NCBI GenBank assembly: GCA_963752815.1
Contig: CAVVZI010000015.1
Location: forward strand, 372,001 to 436,000
Length of the DNA stretch: 64,000 bases
From: Sva-07 sp963752815
Lineage (GTDB): Bacteria; Actinomycetota; Acidimicrobiia; Acidimicrobiales; Ilumatobacteraceae
Direction of reading: 5' to 3'
Both the position numbers and the translations under genes were made by a program. Numbering within the stretch: position 1 is the stretch's first letter; each line of letters begins with the position of its first letter. The notes under the pieces were generated by a model. That model made no database searches, was not told the DNA's origin, and worked only from the letters and a program-made list of their open reading frames with translations. Positions 45,382 to 54,417 of the stretch are shown in pieces.

Positions 45382-47931
45382 ATGTGGGGCATCACCTGGA
45401 AAGGCATGTGGAGCCACAAGCGCCGGCTCCTCGGCACGACGATGGCCGTCGTGCTCGGCGTCGCGTTCCTGACGGCGTCGCTCACCATCGGCAGCACGAT
45501 GACCGCCGGCTTCGACAACCTGTTCCGCGAAGCGAACGCCGGCACCGACGTCGTGGTCCGCAACGCGACCGAGATCAGCAGTGGCGGCCTCACCTCCCGG
45601 GGCTCGATCGACGCCGCGCTCGTCGACGACATCTCCTCCCTCGACGGCGTCGTCGCAGCCGAAGCGCTCATCGAGGTGTCCGGACGCATCGTGTCGGCCA
45701 CCGGTGAACCGATCGGTGGCGACGGCCCCCCGACCACGGCGACGAACTGGCTCGGCGACTCCCCGGTGAACCCGTGGGCGCTCGCCGACGGTCGAGCGCC
45801 GCGCGACGTCGGCGCCGGGCAGCCGTACGAAGTGGTGATCGACCGCGCGTCCGCCGAGAACGGCGACCTGCACGTCGGCGACCAGACCGTCGTGCAGATG
45901 CCGGAGCCGGTCGACGTGGTGATCGTCGGGCTCGCCACGTTCGGTGGCGCCGACAGCCTCGGCCCGACCACGTACACCGCGTTCACCGACGAATCGATCG
46001 CCACGCTCGTGGGGCGGCCCGGCGAGGCCTCGTCGATCCGGGTCGCCGGCGCCGACGGCATCAGCCAGGACGCGCTCCGTAGCGAGGTGGCCGCGACGTT
46101 GCCGCACGGCGACGAAGCGATCACCGGCGCCCAACTGACCGACGAGATGATGGCCGACATCGAGGGAGACTTCCTCGGGATGTTCAAGGCGATCCTCCTT
46201 GCGTTCGCCGTCATCGCCCTGGTCGTCGCCTCGTTCAGCATCAACAACACGTTCTCGATCCTGATCGCCCAACGCAGCCGGGAGTCCGCGCTGCTCCGCG
46301 CGCTCGGTGCCTCGCGCCGCCAGGTGTTGTCGTCGGTGGTGGTCGAAGCGATCGCGATCGGCGCACTCGCCTCCGCGGCGGGGCTCGCCGTCGGCTACGG
46401 CCTGGCCGTCGGCCTCAAGGCGCTGATGGACAGCAACGGGCTCGACCTCGGCTTCGACGGGGTCGTCATGAGCAGCTCGACCGTGCTGATTGCCATCGTC
46501 GTCGGGATCGGCTCGACCCTGCTCGCCAGCTTCCTCCCCGCGCGGCGGGCGTCGCGGGTCGCACCACTCGCCGCGCTCCGCGACTCGGCGGTCGACACGT
46601 CGGGCACCTCGAAGCGTCGGCTCGTCGCCGGCGTCATCGTGTCTGCCGCGGGCGTCGCCACCGTCGTGACCGCGACGAACCCGAACTACGCGCTCGGGCA
46701 GGCCGGGCTCGGGGCGCTGGCAACTCTGGTCGGCGCCGTGATCCTCGGCCCGGTCGTCGCCCGCCCGGCGGCGGCCGTGCTCGGCCTCGGCCCCCGCCTG
46801 CTCCGCGGGCAGACCGGTCGTCTCGCCCGCCGCAACGCGATGCGCGACCCGCGGCGCACGTCGGCCAGCGCTTCCGCACTCATGGTCGGCACCGCCGTGG
46901 TGGCGCTGTTCATCACGTTCGGCGCCTCCATCAAGGCGACGATCGAGCACACCGTCGACCAGGACTTCGGAGGCGACCTCATCATCGTCACCGACGACTT
47001 CAGCGGCCCCGGGTTCAGCCCTGCCGTCGCCCAAGAGGTGGCCGCGCTGCCCGAGGTCGCCGTGTCGGCCGGGATGGCGAACGCCGTCATCACCGCCGAC
47101 GGCAGCACCGTCGAGCCGTCGGTCGTCGACCCCGCCGCACTCGACCAGCTGCTCGACATCGGAGTGTCCGCGGGATCGCTCGGCGACCTCCCGGCAGGTC
47201 ACATCGCGGTGAGCGAGCACTACGCGGACGACCACCACCTCGAGATCGGCAGCACCGTCGACGCCGGCTTCGCCGACGGATCGTCGAGCGAACTCACGGT
47301 CGGCGCGCTCTACACATCGACGATGAACGTCGGCGACATGGTCATGACCCCGGCCGATTGGACACCACACGCCGACCAGATCGGCGACGTGGTCGTCCTC
47401 GTCGGTCTCGCCGACGGCGTGTCGGAGGCCGACGGGCTGGCCGCGGTCACCACGGTGACCGAGCGGAACGCGGCCCCCGACGCGCAGACCCGGTCGGAGT
47501 ACATCGACAGCATGGGTTCGGAGATCGACCAGATGCTGTTGTTCGTGTACGCGATGTTGGCGCTCGCCGTGGTGATCGCCCTGATGGGAATCGCCAACAC
47601 GCTGAGCCTGTCGATCCACGAACGCACCCGCGAACTCGGGCTCCTGCGGGCGGTGGGACAGACGCGCCGTGAGGTGCGCTCGACCGTGCGCTGGGAGTCG
47701 GTGATCGTGGCGATCTTCGGGACTCTCGGCGGTGTCGGGCTCGGCACGTTCCTCGGTTGGGGCCTCCTCCGGGCGCTCACGGCCCAGGAGGGGTTCGGCA
47801 CCTTCGCCGCCCCGGTCGGCTCCCTTGCCGTCGTCATCGTGCTCGCCGCACTCGCCGGCGTGGTCGCCGCATGGCGGCCGTCGCGACGCGCCGGCAAGCT
47901 CGACATCCTCACCGCGATCGCGTCGAGCTGA
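45382..47931 (+). CDS. FtsX/MacB-like ABC transporter permease
   Basis: 849 residues: an N-terminal helix (MAVVLGVAFLTASLTIGS), an extracytoplasmic MacB-type domain, three helices with SFSINNTFSILIAQRSRESALLRALGASRRQVL, a second copy of the extracellular domain and a final FtsX domain (MLALAVVIALMGIANTLSLSIHERTRELGLLRAVGQTRREVR). With the ATPase it forms a mechanotransmission-type exporter for peptides, antibiotics or lipoproteins. The two-component system downstream probably regulates it. Confidence 0.92.
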   Translation: MWGITWKGMWSHKRRLLGTTMAVVLGVAFLTASLTIGSTMTAGFDNLFREANAGTDVVVRNATEISSGGLTSRGSIDAALVDDISSLDGVVAAEALIEVSGRIVSATGEPIGGDGPPTTATNWLGDSPVNPWALADGRAPRDVGAGQPYEVVIDRASAENGDLHVGDQTVVQMPEPVDVVIVGLATFGGADSLGPTTYTAFTDESIATLVGRPGEASSIRVAGADGISQDALRSEVAATLPHGDEAITGAQLTDEMMADIEGDFLGMFKAILLAFAVIALVVASFSINNTFSILIAQRSRESALLRALGASRRQVLSSVVVEAIAIGALASAAGLAVGYGLAVGLKALMDSNGLDLGFDGVVMSSSTVLIAIVVGIGSTLLASFLPARRASRVAPLAALRDSAVDTSGTSKRRLVAGVIVSAAGVATVVTATNPNYALGQAGLGALATLVGAVILGPVVARPAAAVLGLGPRLLRGQTGRLARRNAMRDPRRTSASASALMVGTAVVALFITFGASIKATIEHTVDQDFGGDLIIVTDDFSGPGFSPAVAQEVAALPEVAVSAGMANAVITADGSTVEPSVVDPAALDQLLDIGVSAGSLGDLPAGHIAVSEHYADDHHLEIGSTVDAGFADGSSSELTVGALYTSTMNVGDMVMTPADWTPHADQIGDVVVLVGLADGVSEADGLAAVTTVTERNAAPDAQTRSEYIDSMGSEIDQMLLFVYAMLALAVVIALMGIANTLSLSIHERTRELGLLRAVGQTRREVRSTVRWESVIVAIFGTLGGVGLGTFLGWGLLRALTAQEGFGTFAAPVGSLAVVIVLAALAGVVAAWRPSRRAGKLDILTAIASS

Positions 47932-47981
47932 TGGGCGTCGGACCGACCGACCGATCGTCGGCTGACCAAACCTCTGCTGAA

Positions 47982-47987
47982 TAGGGT
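47982..47987 (+). promoter_or_regulatory. -10 box (TAGGGT) for the histidine kinase
   Basis: TAGGGT, 10 nt before ATG 47998. A GTG overlaps the box itself, so the ATG is the better start. Confidence 0.45.
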
Positions 47988-47997
47988 GGCTCGGGTC

Positions 47998-49257
47998 ATG
48001 GTCAATCCATTCCGACCGTGGAGACGTCCCGGCCGTCTGTTCCTGGCTGCCGCTCATGTCGCCGTCGGTCTGCCGGTGGCGATCGTCACGTTCGTCGTCG
48101 TCGTCGTGATGGCGGCCCTGTCGATCGGCCTGCTGCCGGTGTTCCTACTCGGCGTGCCGATCGGCTGGCTCACCCTCATGGTGTCCCGCGGGCTGGCGCA
48201 CGTGTCGCGTTCGCGGGCCGGCATCTACGGCACCCCGGTCCCCGACTCGGTCCGGCCACTGACCCGTCGGTCGTGGCTCGGCCGGCTCGGGGAGCGGCTG
48301 ACGTCCGGCGCCCGCTGGAGGGAGATCGCTCATCACCTCCTCGACCTTCCCCTGTGTGCCATCAGCTACGCGTTGATGGCTGCGGCGTGGTGCGGGTCGA
48401 TGGCGATGGCGCTGTTGCCGGTCTACGTCGGCTCGTTTCCCGGCGACAGCGCGAAGTTCTATTTCTTCGAGATCTCGTCGACCGACCCGGCACGTTGGCT
48501 GGCGTTGATCGTCGGGCTGGTCGGGCTCGTGTTCGTGGCACCCTGGATCACGATCGGCGCGGCGGCGACGCAGTGGGCCCTGGCCGACCGGCTCCTCGGG
48601 CCGACCGACGACGAACGGCTCGCCGCGCAGGTGACCGAACTGCGATCGAGCCGCACCGCCGCTGTCGATTCGGCCGAAGCCGAGCGGCGGCGCATCGAGC
48701 GCGACCTCCACGACGGCGCGCAGCAACGACTCGTCGCGCTGGCGGCCACCCTGGGCGCCGCCCGCGACAAGCTCGACACCGATCCCGAAGCCGGCAAGGC
48801 ACTCGTGGCTGCCGCGCACGAGGAGGCCAAGGCGGCGCTCACGGAGATCCGCGATCTCGTGCGCGGCATCCATCCGGTCATCCTCGAGGACCGCGGTATC
48901 GACGCCGCGCTGTCGGCGGTGGTGGCCCGATCGCCCGTGCCGGTGGTGCTCGACGTTCAGGTCGACGAACGGCCGCCCGCGGCCGTGGAGAGCGCGGCCT
49001 ACTTCGTCGTGACCGAGGCCCTCACCAACGTCGCCCGCCACAGCGGCGCGACGCGGGCGCACGTGTCGATCGTCCGGGCGGCGGATCGGCTCGTCGTCGA
49101 GATCCGCGACAATGGGCACGGTGGCGCGGACGCATCGAAGGGAAGCGGCCTCCACGGGCTCCGTGAACGGGTCGCCGGCATGGGAGGAACGAGCTACGTG
49201 ATCAGCCCCGAGGGCGGCCCGACCACGATCCTGGTGGAGCTCCCGTGCGGATCGTGA
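47998..49257 (+). CDS. two-component sensor histidine kinase, NarL-type (HisKA_3)
   Basis: 419 residues. The N-terminal half has four hydrophobic segments (about 20-60 and 120-195) like the actinobacterial putative-sensor domain. Dimerisation/phosphoacceptor helix RRRIERDLHDGAQQRLVALAATLG has the His near residue 237. The C-terminal ATPase has ALTNVARHSGA and RDNGHGGADASKGSGLHGLRERV. It phosphorylates the response regulator whose GTG overlaps its 3' end by 13 bp. Membrane-located. Confidence 0.92.
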   Translation: MVNPFRPWRRPGRLFLAAAHVAVGLPVAIVTFVVVVVMAALSIGLLPVFLLGVPIGWLTLMVSRGLAHVSRSRAGIYGTPVPDSVRPLTRRSWLGRLGERLTSGARWREIAHHLLDLPLCAISYALMAAAWCGSMAMALLPVYVGSFPGDSAKFYFFEISSTDPARWLALIVGLVGLVFVAPWITIGAAATQWALADRLLGPTDDERLAAQVTELRSSRTAAVDSAEAERRRIERDLHDGAQQRLVALAATLGAARDKLDTDPEAGKALVAAAHEEAKAALTEIRDLVRGIHPVILEDRGIDAALSAVVARSPVPVVLDVQVDERPPAAVESAAYFVVTEALTNVARHSGATRAHVSIVRAADRLVVEIRDNGHGGADASKGSGLHGLRERVAGMGGTSYVISPEGGPTTILVELPCGS

Positions 49258-49889
49258 TCGCTGAGGACTCGGTGCTGCTGCGCGCCGGGCTGACGAGGAT
49301 CCTGGCCGATGCCGGCGAGGACGTCGTGGCCACGGTCGGCGATGCCGACGAGTTGCTCCGGGTCGTGCGAATGCACCATCCGGATCTGGCGATCGTCGAC
49401 GTCCGCATGCCACCGAACCACACCGACGACGGGTTGCGCGCCGCACTGCAGATCCGTGCGGAGCTTCCCGACATCGGGATCCTCGTGCTGTCCCAGTATG
49501 TCGAGGAGCGGTATGCGACCGACCTGCTCGGCGCCAACATGGCCGCCGTCGGCTACCTGCTCAAAGACCGCATCGCCGACGTCAGCGAGTTCCTCGGCGC
49601 GGTGCGCCAGGTGGCCAACGGCGGAACGGTGCTCGACCCGGAGGTCGTCGCGCAGCTGCTCGCCCGCAGCCGCCGCCACGACCCGTTGGAGCGACTGACC
49701 GCCCGCGAGCGCGAGGTGCTCAACCTGATGGCGGAGGGCCGATCGAACACGGCGATCGCCCGCAAGCTCGTGGTCAGCGACAAGGCCATCGAGAAGCACG
49801 TCGGCAACATCTTCACGAAGCTCGACCTGCCGCCGACCACCGACGACCACCGCCGGGTGCTCGCCGTCCTGCAATGGGTGAAGGAGTGA
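49245..49889 (+). CDS. two-component response regulator, LuxR/NarL family
   Basis: 214 residues. Receiver domain (1-120) with acidic pocket IVIAEDS, phosphoacceptor Asp in LAIVDVRMP (about residue 48-50) and LLKDR. The HTH is LTAREREVLNLMAEGRSNTAIARKLVVSDKAIEKHVGNIFTKL (about 150-195). GTG start inside the kinase 3' end. The DUF4097-like membrane protein follows by 4 nt. Confidence 0.93.
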   Translation: MRIVIAEDSVLLRAGLTRILADAGEDVVATVGDADELLRVVRMHHPDLAIVDVRMPPNHTDDGLRAALQIRAELPDIGILVLSQYVEERYATDLLGANMAAVGYLLKDRIADVSEFLGAVRQVANGGTVLDPEVVAQLLARSRRHDPLERLTAREREVLNLMAEGRSNTAIARKLVVSDKAIEKHVGNIFTKLDLPPTTDDHRRVLAVLQWVKE

Positions 49890-49893
49890 CGAC

Positions 49894-50823
49894 ATGACCG
49901 AACTGCCGCCGCCCAGGTTGACCCCGGCCTTCGCGCCGCCGACCACCCTGGCTCCCCTCGATTTCTCCCGGACCGACAGGCGTGTCGTGCCCCCCGCCGG
50001 GGGGTCGGCGCGGCGCGCCCCGATCGATCGGCCGGACGGATCACGGCCGAACGGGGCGAGGATCGTGCGGGCGCTGTGGATCACCGTCGGCGGGATCCTC
50101 GCCGTCGGCACGCTGTGCTGGGGCACGTACAACGTCGTCAGTCTGCTCGCCCACGAGGAGCACATCGAGCACGCGTCGTTCGCTGCCGCCGACGTGACGA
50201 GCGTCGACATCAGCAACGACAACGGATCGGTGTCGATCACGGCGACCGACAGCGACACCATCGAGATCACCGCCGACGTGAGCAACGGTTGGCAGGCGAC
50301 CAAGGTGTCGAGCCGCGTCGTCGGCGGCGTGCTGGAGGTGCGCGCGTCGTGCCCGGTGTTCGTGGCGATCTGGTGCAGCGTCGAGTACACGATCGCGATG
50401 CCCGCCGATCGCCCGCTGACGATCGACGGGTCCGGGACGGTGGTCGTGCGCGGGATGACCGGCTCCGTGGACGTCGACAGCGACGACGGTCGCCTCGAAC
50501 TCGACGACATCGCGGGCGACATCACGGTGTCGAACGACAGCGGCCGGATCATCGGGCGGCGACTCACGTCGTCGACGGTCGACGCGACGAACACGAACGG
50601 CCGCATCGAGCTGTCGTTCCTCGATCCGCCGCAGGCCGTGTCGGCGCGAACGGAGAACGGCCGCATCGACGTGGTGGTGCCGGACACCGACGTGCTCTAC
50701 CGCGTCGATCTCCACACCGACAACGGGAGCACCGACAACGCGGTGCGCACCGACCCCGCGAGTGATCACGTGATCGAACTCTCCAGCCAGAACGGCTCCG
50801 TCACCCTCCGCCCCCCCGGCTGA
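49894..50823 (+). CDS. DUF4097-like membrane-anchored beta-helix protein
   Basis: 309 residues. A Pro-rich cytoplasmic N-terminus of about 55 residues, one membrane helix (ALWITVGGILAVGTLCWGTYNVVSLL, about 60-85), then repeated short beta strands with N-G-[SR] turns (NDNGSVSITATD, SDDGRLELDDI, NDSGRIIG, NTNGRIELSF, TENGRIDVVV, SQNGSVTLRP). This is the DUF4097 (adhesin-like) fold often co-transcribed with two-component systems. A role in envelope stress is inferred from context. Confidence 0.8.
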   Translation: MTELPPPRLTPAFAPPTTLAPLDFSRTDRRVVPPAGGSARRAPIDRPDGSRPNGARIVRALWITVGGILAVGTLCWGTYNVVSLLAHEEHIEHASFAAADVTSVDISNDNGSVSITATDSDTIEITADVSNGWQATKVSSRVVGGVLEVRASCPVFVAIWCSVEYTIAMPADRPLTIDGSGTVVVRGMTGSVDVDSDDGRLELDDIAGDITVSNDSGRIIGRRLTSSTVDATNTNGRIELSFLDPPQAVSARTENGRIDVVVPDTDVLYRVDLHTDNGSTDNAVRTDPASDHVIELSSQNGSVTLRPPG

Positions 50824-50860
50824 CCCGGCCGACCCCGGCCGACCCGACGGGTCCAACCCT

Positions 50861-50912
50861 CGTTTGCGTCAAAATTTCGGAGGGCCGGTCCTCCGAAATC
50901 CCGACGCAAACG
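50861..50912. terminator. two-part 52-bp inverted repeat, terminator-like
   Basis: Outer arms CGTTTGCGTC and GACGCAAACG, a 3x3 internal loop, then inner arms ATTTCGGAGG and CCTCCGAAAT around a 6-nt loop. All twenty pairs are perfect. It follows the DUF4097-like gene by 38 bp. The length and AT-rich arm ends are unlike the other hairpins here and may mark a dispersed repeat. Confidence 0.6.
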
Positions 50913-50957
50913 CCGATTGGGCCTGGTCGACTGCTCGCTCATCGCATGGGCCGAACG

Positions 50958-50963
50958 TACGCT
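50958..50963 (+). promoter_or_regulatory. -10 box (TACGCT) for the acyl-CoA dehydrogenase
   Basis: TACGCT, 6 nt before ATG 50970. It decides this start over the in-frame ATG at 50946. Confidence 0.5.
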
Positions 50964-50969
50964 GAGGCG

Positions 50970-52115
50970 ATGCGCGATCTGTTCAACGACGACCACGAGA
51001 CGTTCCGCAGTTCCGTCGCCGCATTCGTGGCCAAGGAGATGGTGCCGCACTACGCCGACTGGGAAGCGGCCGGGATCATGCCGCGCGAGGTGTTCGCGGC
51101 CGCCGGACGGTACGGCTTCCTGGGCATGGCGATCCCCGAAGCGCATGGCGGGGGCGGCACCGACGACTTCCGGTTCAACGTGGTGCTCGCCGAGGAACTG
51201 GCGGCCGCGGGGATCGGCGGCGCCGGCCTCGGCCTCACGCTCCACAACGACATCTGCACCCCCTACTTCATCGAGTACTGCAACGACGAACAGGCGGCCC
51301 GCTGGCTGCCGGGGATCGCCTCGGGTGAACTGATCACCGCCGTCGCGATGACCGAGCCCGGCACCGGCTCGGACCTCGCGGGGATCGCCACCACGGCGAT
51401 CCGCGACGGCGACGAGTACATCGTCAACGGGTCGAAGACGTTCATCACCAACGGCATCAACTCCGACCTGGTGATCGTCGCCGCGAAGACCGATCCGACG
51501 CAGCGCCACTCGGGCATGTCGCTGCTCGTCGTCGAGCGCGGGATGCCGGGCTTCCAACGCGGTCGCAACCTCGAGAAGATCGGTCTCCACAGCCAGGACA
51601 CCGCCGAGCTGTTCTTCGACGATGTGCGGGTCCCGGTCGCCAACCGGTTCGGTGAGGAGGGCCAGGGGTTCAACTACCTCACGGCCAATCTCGCCCAGGA
51701 GCGCCTGTCGATCGCCGTCACGGGCGTCGCCTCGGCGGCCGCCGCCCTGTCGTGGACCGTCGATTACGTCAAGGAGCGCACTGCCTTCGGCAAGTCGATC
51801 GCCGACTTCCAGAACACGAAATTCGTGCTCGCCGACGTCAAGACGCAGGTCGACGTCGCCCAGGCGTACGTCGACCAGTGCGTCCGCAAGCTGAACGACG
51901 ACACGCTCGATGCGACCGAGGCCGCCCAGGCGAAACTGTTCTGCACCGACGTGCAGAAGCGGGTGATCGATCAGTGCCTGCAGCTCTTCGGCGGGTACGG
52001 GTACATGCTCGAGTACCCGATCGCCCGCGCCTACGCCGACGCCCGGGTCACCTCCATCTACGGTGGGACCAACGAGGTGATGAAGACGATCATCGCCAAA
52101 TCGCTCGGCATCTGA
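50970..52115 (+). CDS. acyl-CoA dehydrogenase
   Basis: 381 residues, the usual length. FAD-binding ITAVAMTEPGTGSDLAGIATTA (about 120-141), FITNG, substrate-loop QERLSIAVTGVASAAAALSWTVDYVKERTAFG (about 245-275), and the C-terminal QLFGGYGYMLEYPIARAYADARVTSIYGGTNEVMKTIIAK with the region that carries the catalytic Glu. It oxidises acyl-CoA to enoyl-CoA, passing electrons to ETF. The chain-length class cannot be assigned. It stands alone, convergent with fur. Confidence 0.92.
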   Translation: MRDLFNDDHETFRSSVAAFVAKEMVPHYADWEAAGIMPREVFAAAGRYGFLGMAIPEAHGGGGTDDFRFNVVLAEELAAAGIGGAGLGLTLHNDICTPYFIEYCNDEQAARWLPGIASGELITAVAMTEPGTGSDLAGIATTAIRDGDEYIVNGSKTFITNGINSDLVIVAAKTDPTQRHSGMSLLVVERGMPGFQRGRNLEKIGLHSQDTAELFFDDVRVPVANRFGEEGQGFNYLTANLAQERLSIAVTGVASAAAALSWTVDYVKERTAFGKSIADFQNTKFVLADVKTQVDVAQAYVDQCVRKLNDDTLDATEAAQAKLFCTDVQKRVIDQCLQLFGGYGYMLEYPIARAYADARVTSIYGGTNEVMKTIIAKSLGI

Positions 52116-52128
52116 TCCGTCTCGACGG

Positions 52129-52572
52129 TCAGGACGAACAGCGGGCGCAGCGCCCGTACACGTCGATCACGTGATGGCGCGGTCGGAACCCCTCCGCCTC
52201 GGCGATCTCGGCGAACGTCGCATCGAGCGTGCGTTCCACGGGTGACGGGAGGGTGAAGTCGAACACCTGGCCGCAGTGTTCGCAGATCATGTGGTGGTGG
52301 TGCTCGGTGAGTTCCTCGGCCAGCTCGTAATGGGCATGGTCGCCGCCGTGCACCAGCCGGCGGACGACGCCGGCCTCCTCCAGCAGCGACAGGTTGCGGT
52401 AGGCCGAACTCTGGGCCAGATCGGACGCCATCGCCAGGAGTTCGGGAAGGGTGACCGGCCCACCCGCGGCACGCAGACTGCTCACGATCTGGCGCCGGCC
52501 GGACGTGTACCGCAGGTCGTGTTCCGCCAGCCGCTGGTCGACCGCACGATCGAGTTCGGTGTTCACAGCCAT
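52129..52572 (-). CDS. Fur-family metal-dependent repressor
   Basis: 147 residues. Winged helix with YTSGRRQIVSSLRAAGGPVTLPELLAMA and SSAYRNLSLLEEAGVV. The metal-binding half has HHHHMICEHCGQVFDF, with the CxxC of the structural zinc site, and the C-terminal CARC second pair. Fur/Zur/PerR cannot be separated by eye, though the HHHHMIC form is common in Zur- and Fur-like regulators. The GDT1-family transporter lies just upstream on the same strand. Confidence 0.9.
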   Translation of the reverse strand: MAVNTELDRAVDQRLAEHDLRYTSGRRQIVSSLRAAGGPVTLPELLAMASDLAQSSAYRNLSLLEEAGVVRRLVHGGDHAHYELAEELTEHHHHMICEHCGQVFDFTLPSPVERTLDATFAEIAEAEGFRPRHHVIDVYGRCARCSS

Positions 52573-52581
52573 GCCGGCACG

Positions 52582-52587
52582 AGTGTA
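52582..52587 (-). promoter_or_regulatory. -10 box (TACACT) for fur
   Basis: Minus-strand TACACT, 9 nt before the ATG at 52572. Confidence 0.45.
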
Positions 52588-52635
52588 CGACGGCCGTTCC
52601 TCGCGGCCGCCGGACGAGCAGACCGCAGTCGTGGG

Positions 52636-53259
52636 TCAGGTCGCGCCGACGATGCCGGTCACGATGAGCACGACACCGAAGATGAAGAACAGCACCGCCG
52701 AGCCGATCAGGATCAACCGTTCGGGGAGACGATCGCCCAACCACCGTCCGACGAGGACCCCGACCGTGCCGGCGAGCATGATCCCGATCGTGGCGCCGAT
52801 CCACACGAGCACCGGATTGCCCTTCGCCGCGAGCGTCGCCGTGGCGAGCATGGTCTTGTCCCCGAGTTCGGCGGCGAACATCGCGAACGCGATCGACAGG
52901 GCGATCCGCGGGTTCGACACGACTCCCTCGGCCTCGGCCTCATCCGCCCCTTCCTCACCCGCCGCGGTCTCGGACGACGCCTCCGATGCTTCGTCCTCGC
53001 CGCCGGACCAGATCGTCCAGACGGCGAACCCGATGAACAGGACGCCGCCGCCGATCGAGATCGCGTTGGTCGGCAACGTGGCACCGAGCAGACCGCCGAT
53101 CACGACCGACAGGAGCATGCTCGCCATGTAGCCGAGGGCCACACCGGCGAGCACGGTGCTCATGCGGAAGCGGGCACCGAATCCGAGCGCCACGAGCTGG
53201 GTCTTGTCGCCCAGTTCGGCAAGGAACACGATGCCGAGCGCGGCGAGCAACGAGGACAT
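52636..53259 (-). CDS. GDT1/TMEM165 (UPF0016) family transporter
   Basis: 207 residues with six membrane helices in two repeats. Each repeat carries the family motif: FLAELGDKTQLVALGFGAR near the N-terminus and FAAELGDKTMLATATLAAK in the second half, separated by a long acidic loop (EDEASEASSETAAGEEG). The family moves Mn2+ or Ca2+ out of the cytoplasm. Closeness to a Fur-type regulator fits metal homeostasis. ATG 53259 is supported by a promoter box. Confidence 0.9.
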   Translation of the reverse strand: MSSLLAALGIVFLAELGDKTQLVALGFGARFRMSTVLAGVALGYMASMLLSVVIGGLLGATLPTNAISIGGGVLFIGFAVWTIWSGGEDEASEASSETAAGEEGADEAEAEGVVSNPRIALSIAFAMFAAELGDKTMLATATLAAKGNPVLVWIGATIGIMLAGTVGVLVGRWLGDRLPERLILIGSAVLFFIFGVVLIVTGIVGAT

Positions 53260-53267
53260 GGCAGGCG

Positions 53268-53273
53268 ACAGTA
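53268..53273 (-). promoter_or_regulatory. -10 box (TACTGT) for the GDT1-family gene
   Basis: Minus-strand TACTGT, 8 nt before the ATG at 53259. Confidence 0.45.
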
Positions 53274-53396
53274 TGGCGATCGAATTCTTCGATGGGACGC
53301 CCGAATCAGTGCGTTTGATCGAGCACTGACGGCGGCGCTCGGGATACAGTGATGCACCGCTCGCCTCACCGTTCAAGCGTTCTCGATTCCCCTCCG

Positions 53397-54386
53397 ATGC
53401 ACGGCCGCCAACCACCCACCGACCCCAAGATCCGATCCCATCACGAGATCCATTCCCGGTGGGATTGGCGCGTCATCGCGGCCGGAGTCGCCGTGATCGG
53501 AGCACTCGGCGTCGCGGTGGTGCTCACGGCCGACGACCGCTCGTCGTCAGGGGGTCCGGCGACACTGGCCGCCGACGCCATCGACGTGTCGGCGATCATC
53601 GCTCCGGCCGCTGAAATCGTCGCACAACCGTCGGTCGAACTCGACGGCTGCACCGTCACCGTCACCGTCGTCCGGCTCGACGACAGCGGACCGTCGGTCG
53701 AATGCGTCCAGAAGGCGCTCGCCGCCGCGGGCTTCTACAGCAGCACTGCCATCAACTCGACGTTCGACGCCGCCACGCAAGCTGCGGTCCAGGCGTTCCA
53801 AGCGAGTCAGGACCTGGAGGACGATGGCATCGTCGGGGGCAAGACGGCGAGCACCCTCGGCATCTGGCCCGGCGACGAGTCGTTCGTGGTCCACACCCCG
53901 CCCCCCGCACCCGGCGCAACGGACAGCTGGGGAGCGGCGCTGTCGTCGGTGGCCACCACGGGCGACGCGGCGCCGCCGATGCCGGCCGACACCGGCCAGG
54001 GCACCGGCAAGCGGGTCGTGTACGACCGCGCCGGCCAACGAGTGTGGGCCGTCGACGACCAGGAGCGCGTCGTCCGCTCGTACCTCGTCACCGGCAGCCA
54101 GTACCACAACGAGATCCCGGGCCGGCACGAGGTCTACAGCCGCTCCGAGGTGTCGACCGCGTGGAACGGCCAGGCCTACCTGCCGCTGATGATCCGCTGG
54201 CTCGACACCGAGCGCGGGGCGATCGGCTTCCACGGCATCCCCACGCACATCAGCGACGGCACGGCGTACCAGACCGACGCCGAACTCGGCCAGAAGCTGT
54301 CCGGCGGCTGCCAACGCCAGTCGAACCTCGACGCCGCGTTCCTCTGGCAGTTCGCCCAGATCGGCACCCCGGTCTACGTCACCTGA
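53397..54386 (+). CDS. L,D-transpeptidase with peptidoglycan-binding domain
   Basis: About 329 residues: one N-terminal membrane helix (WRVIAAGVAVIGALGVAVVLTA), a peptidoglycan-binding domain (SVECVQKALAAAGFYSS ... DDGIVGGKTASTLGIW, about 100-165) and a YkuD-like catalytic domain (KRVVYDRAGQRVWAVDDQERVVRSYLVTG to the end). The catalytic stretch is FHGIP followed by LSGGCQRQ: Cys and Arg are kept, but the usual SHGC reads SGGC. In-frame starts at 53349 and 53352 lie beside a TACAGT box; ATG 53397 is used but the start is unsure. Confidence 0.85.
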   Translation: MHGRQPPTDPKIRSHHEIHSRWDWRVIAAGVAVIGALGVAVVLTADDRSSSGGPATLAADAIDVSAIIAPAAEIVAQPSVELDGCTVTVTVVRLDDSGPSVECVQKALAAAGFYSSTAINSTFDAATQAAVQAFQASQDLEDDGIVGGKTASTLGIWPGDESFVVHTPPPAPGATDSWGAALSSVATTGDAAPPMPADTGQGTGKRVVYDRAGQRVWAVDDQERVVRSYLVTGSQYHNEIPGRHEVYSRSEVSTAWNGQAYLPLMIRWLDTERGAIGFHGIPTHISDGTAYQTDAELGQKLSGGCQRQSNLDAAFLWQFAQIGTPVYVT

Positions 54387-54417
54387 GGCGTCAGCTGCGA
54401 GGACGTCACCGCAGACG

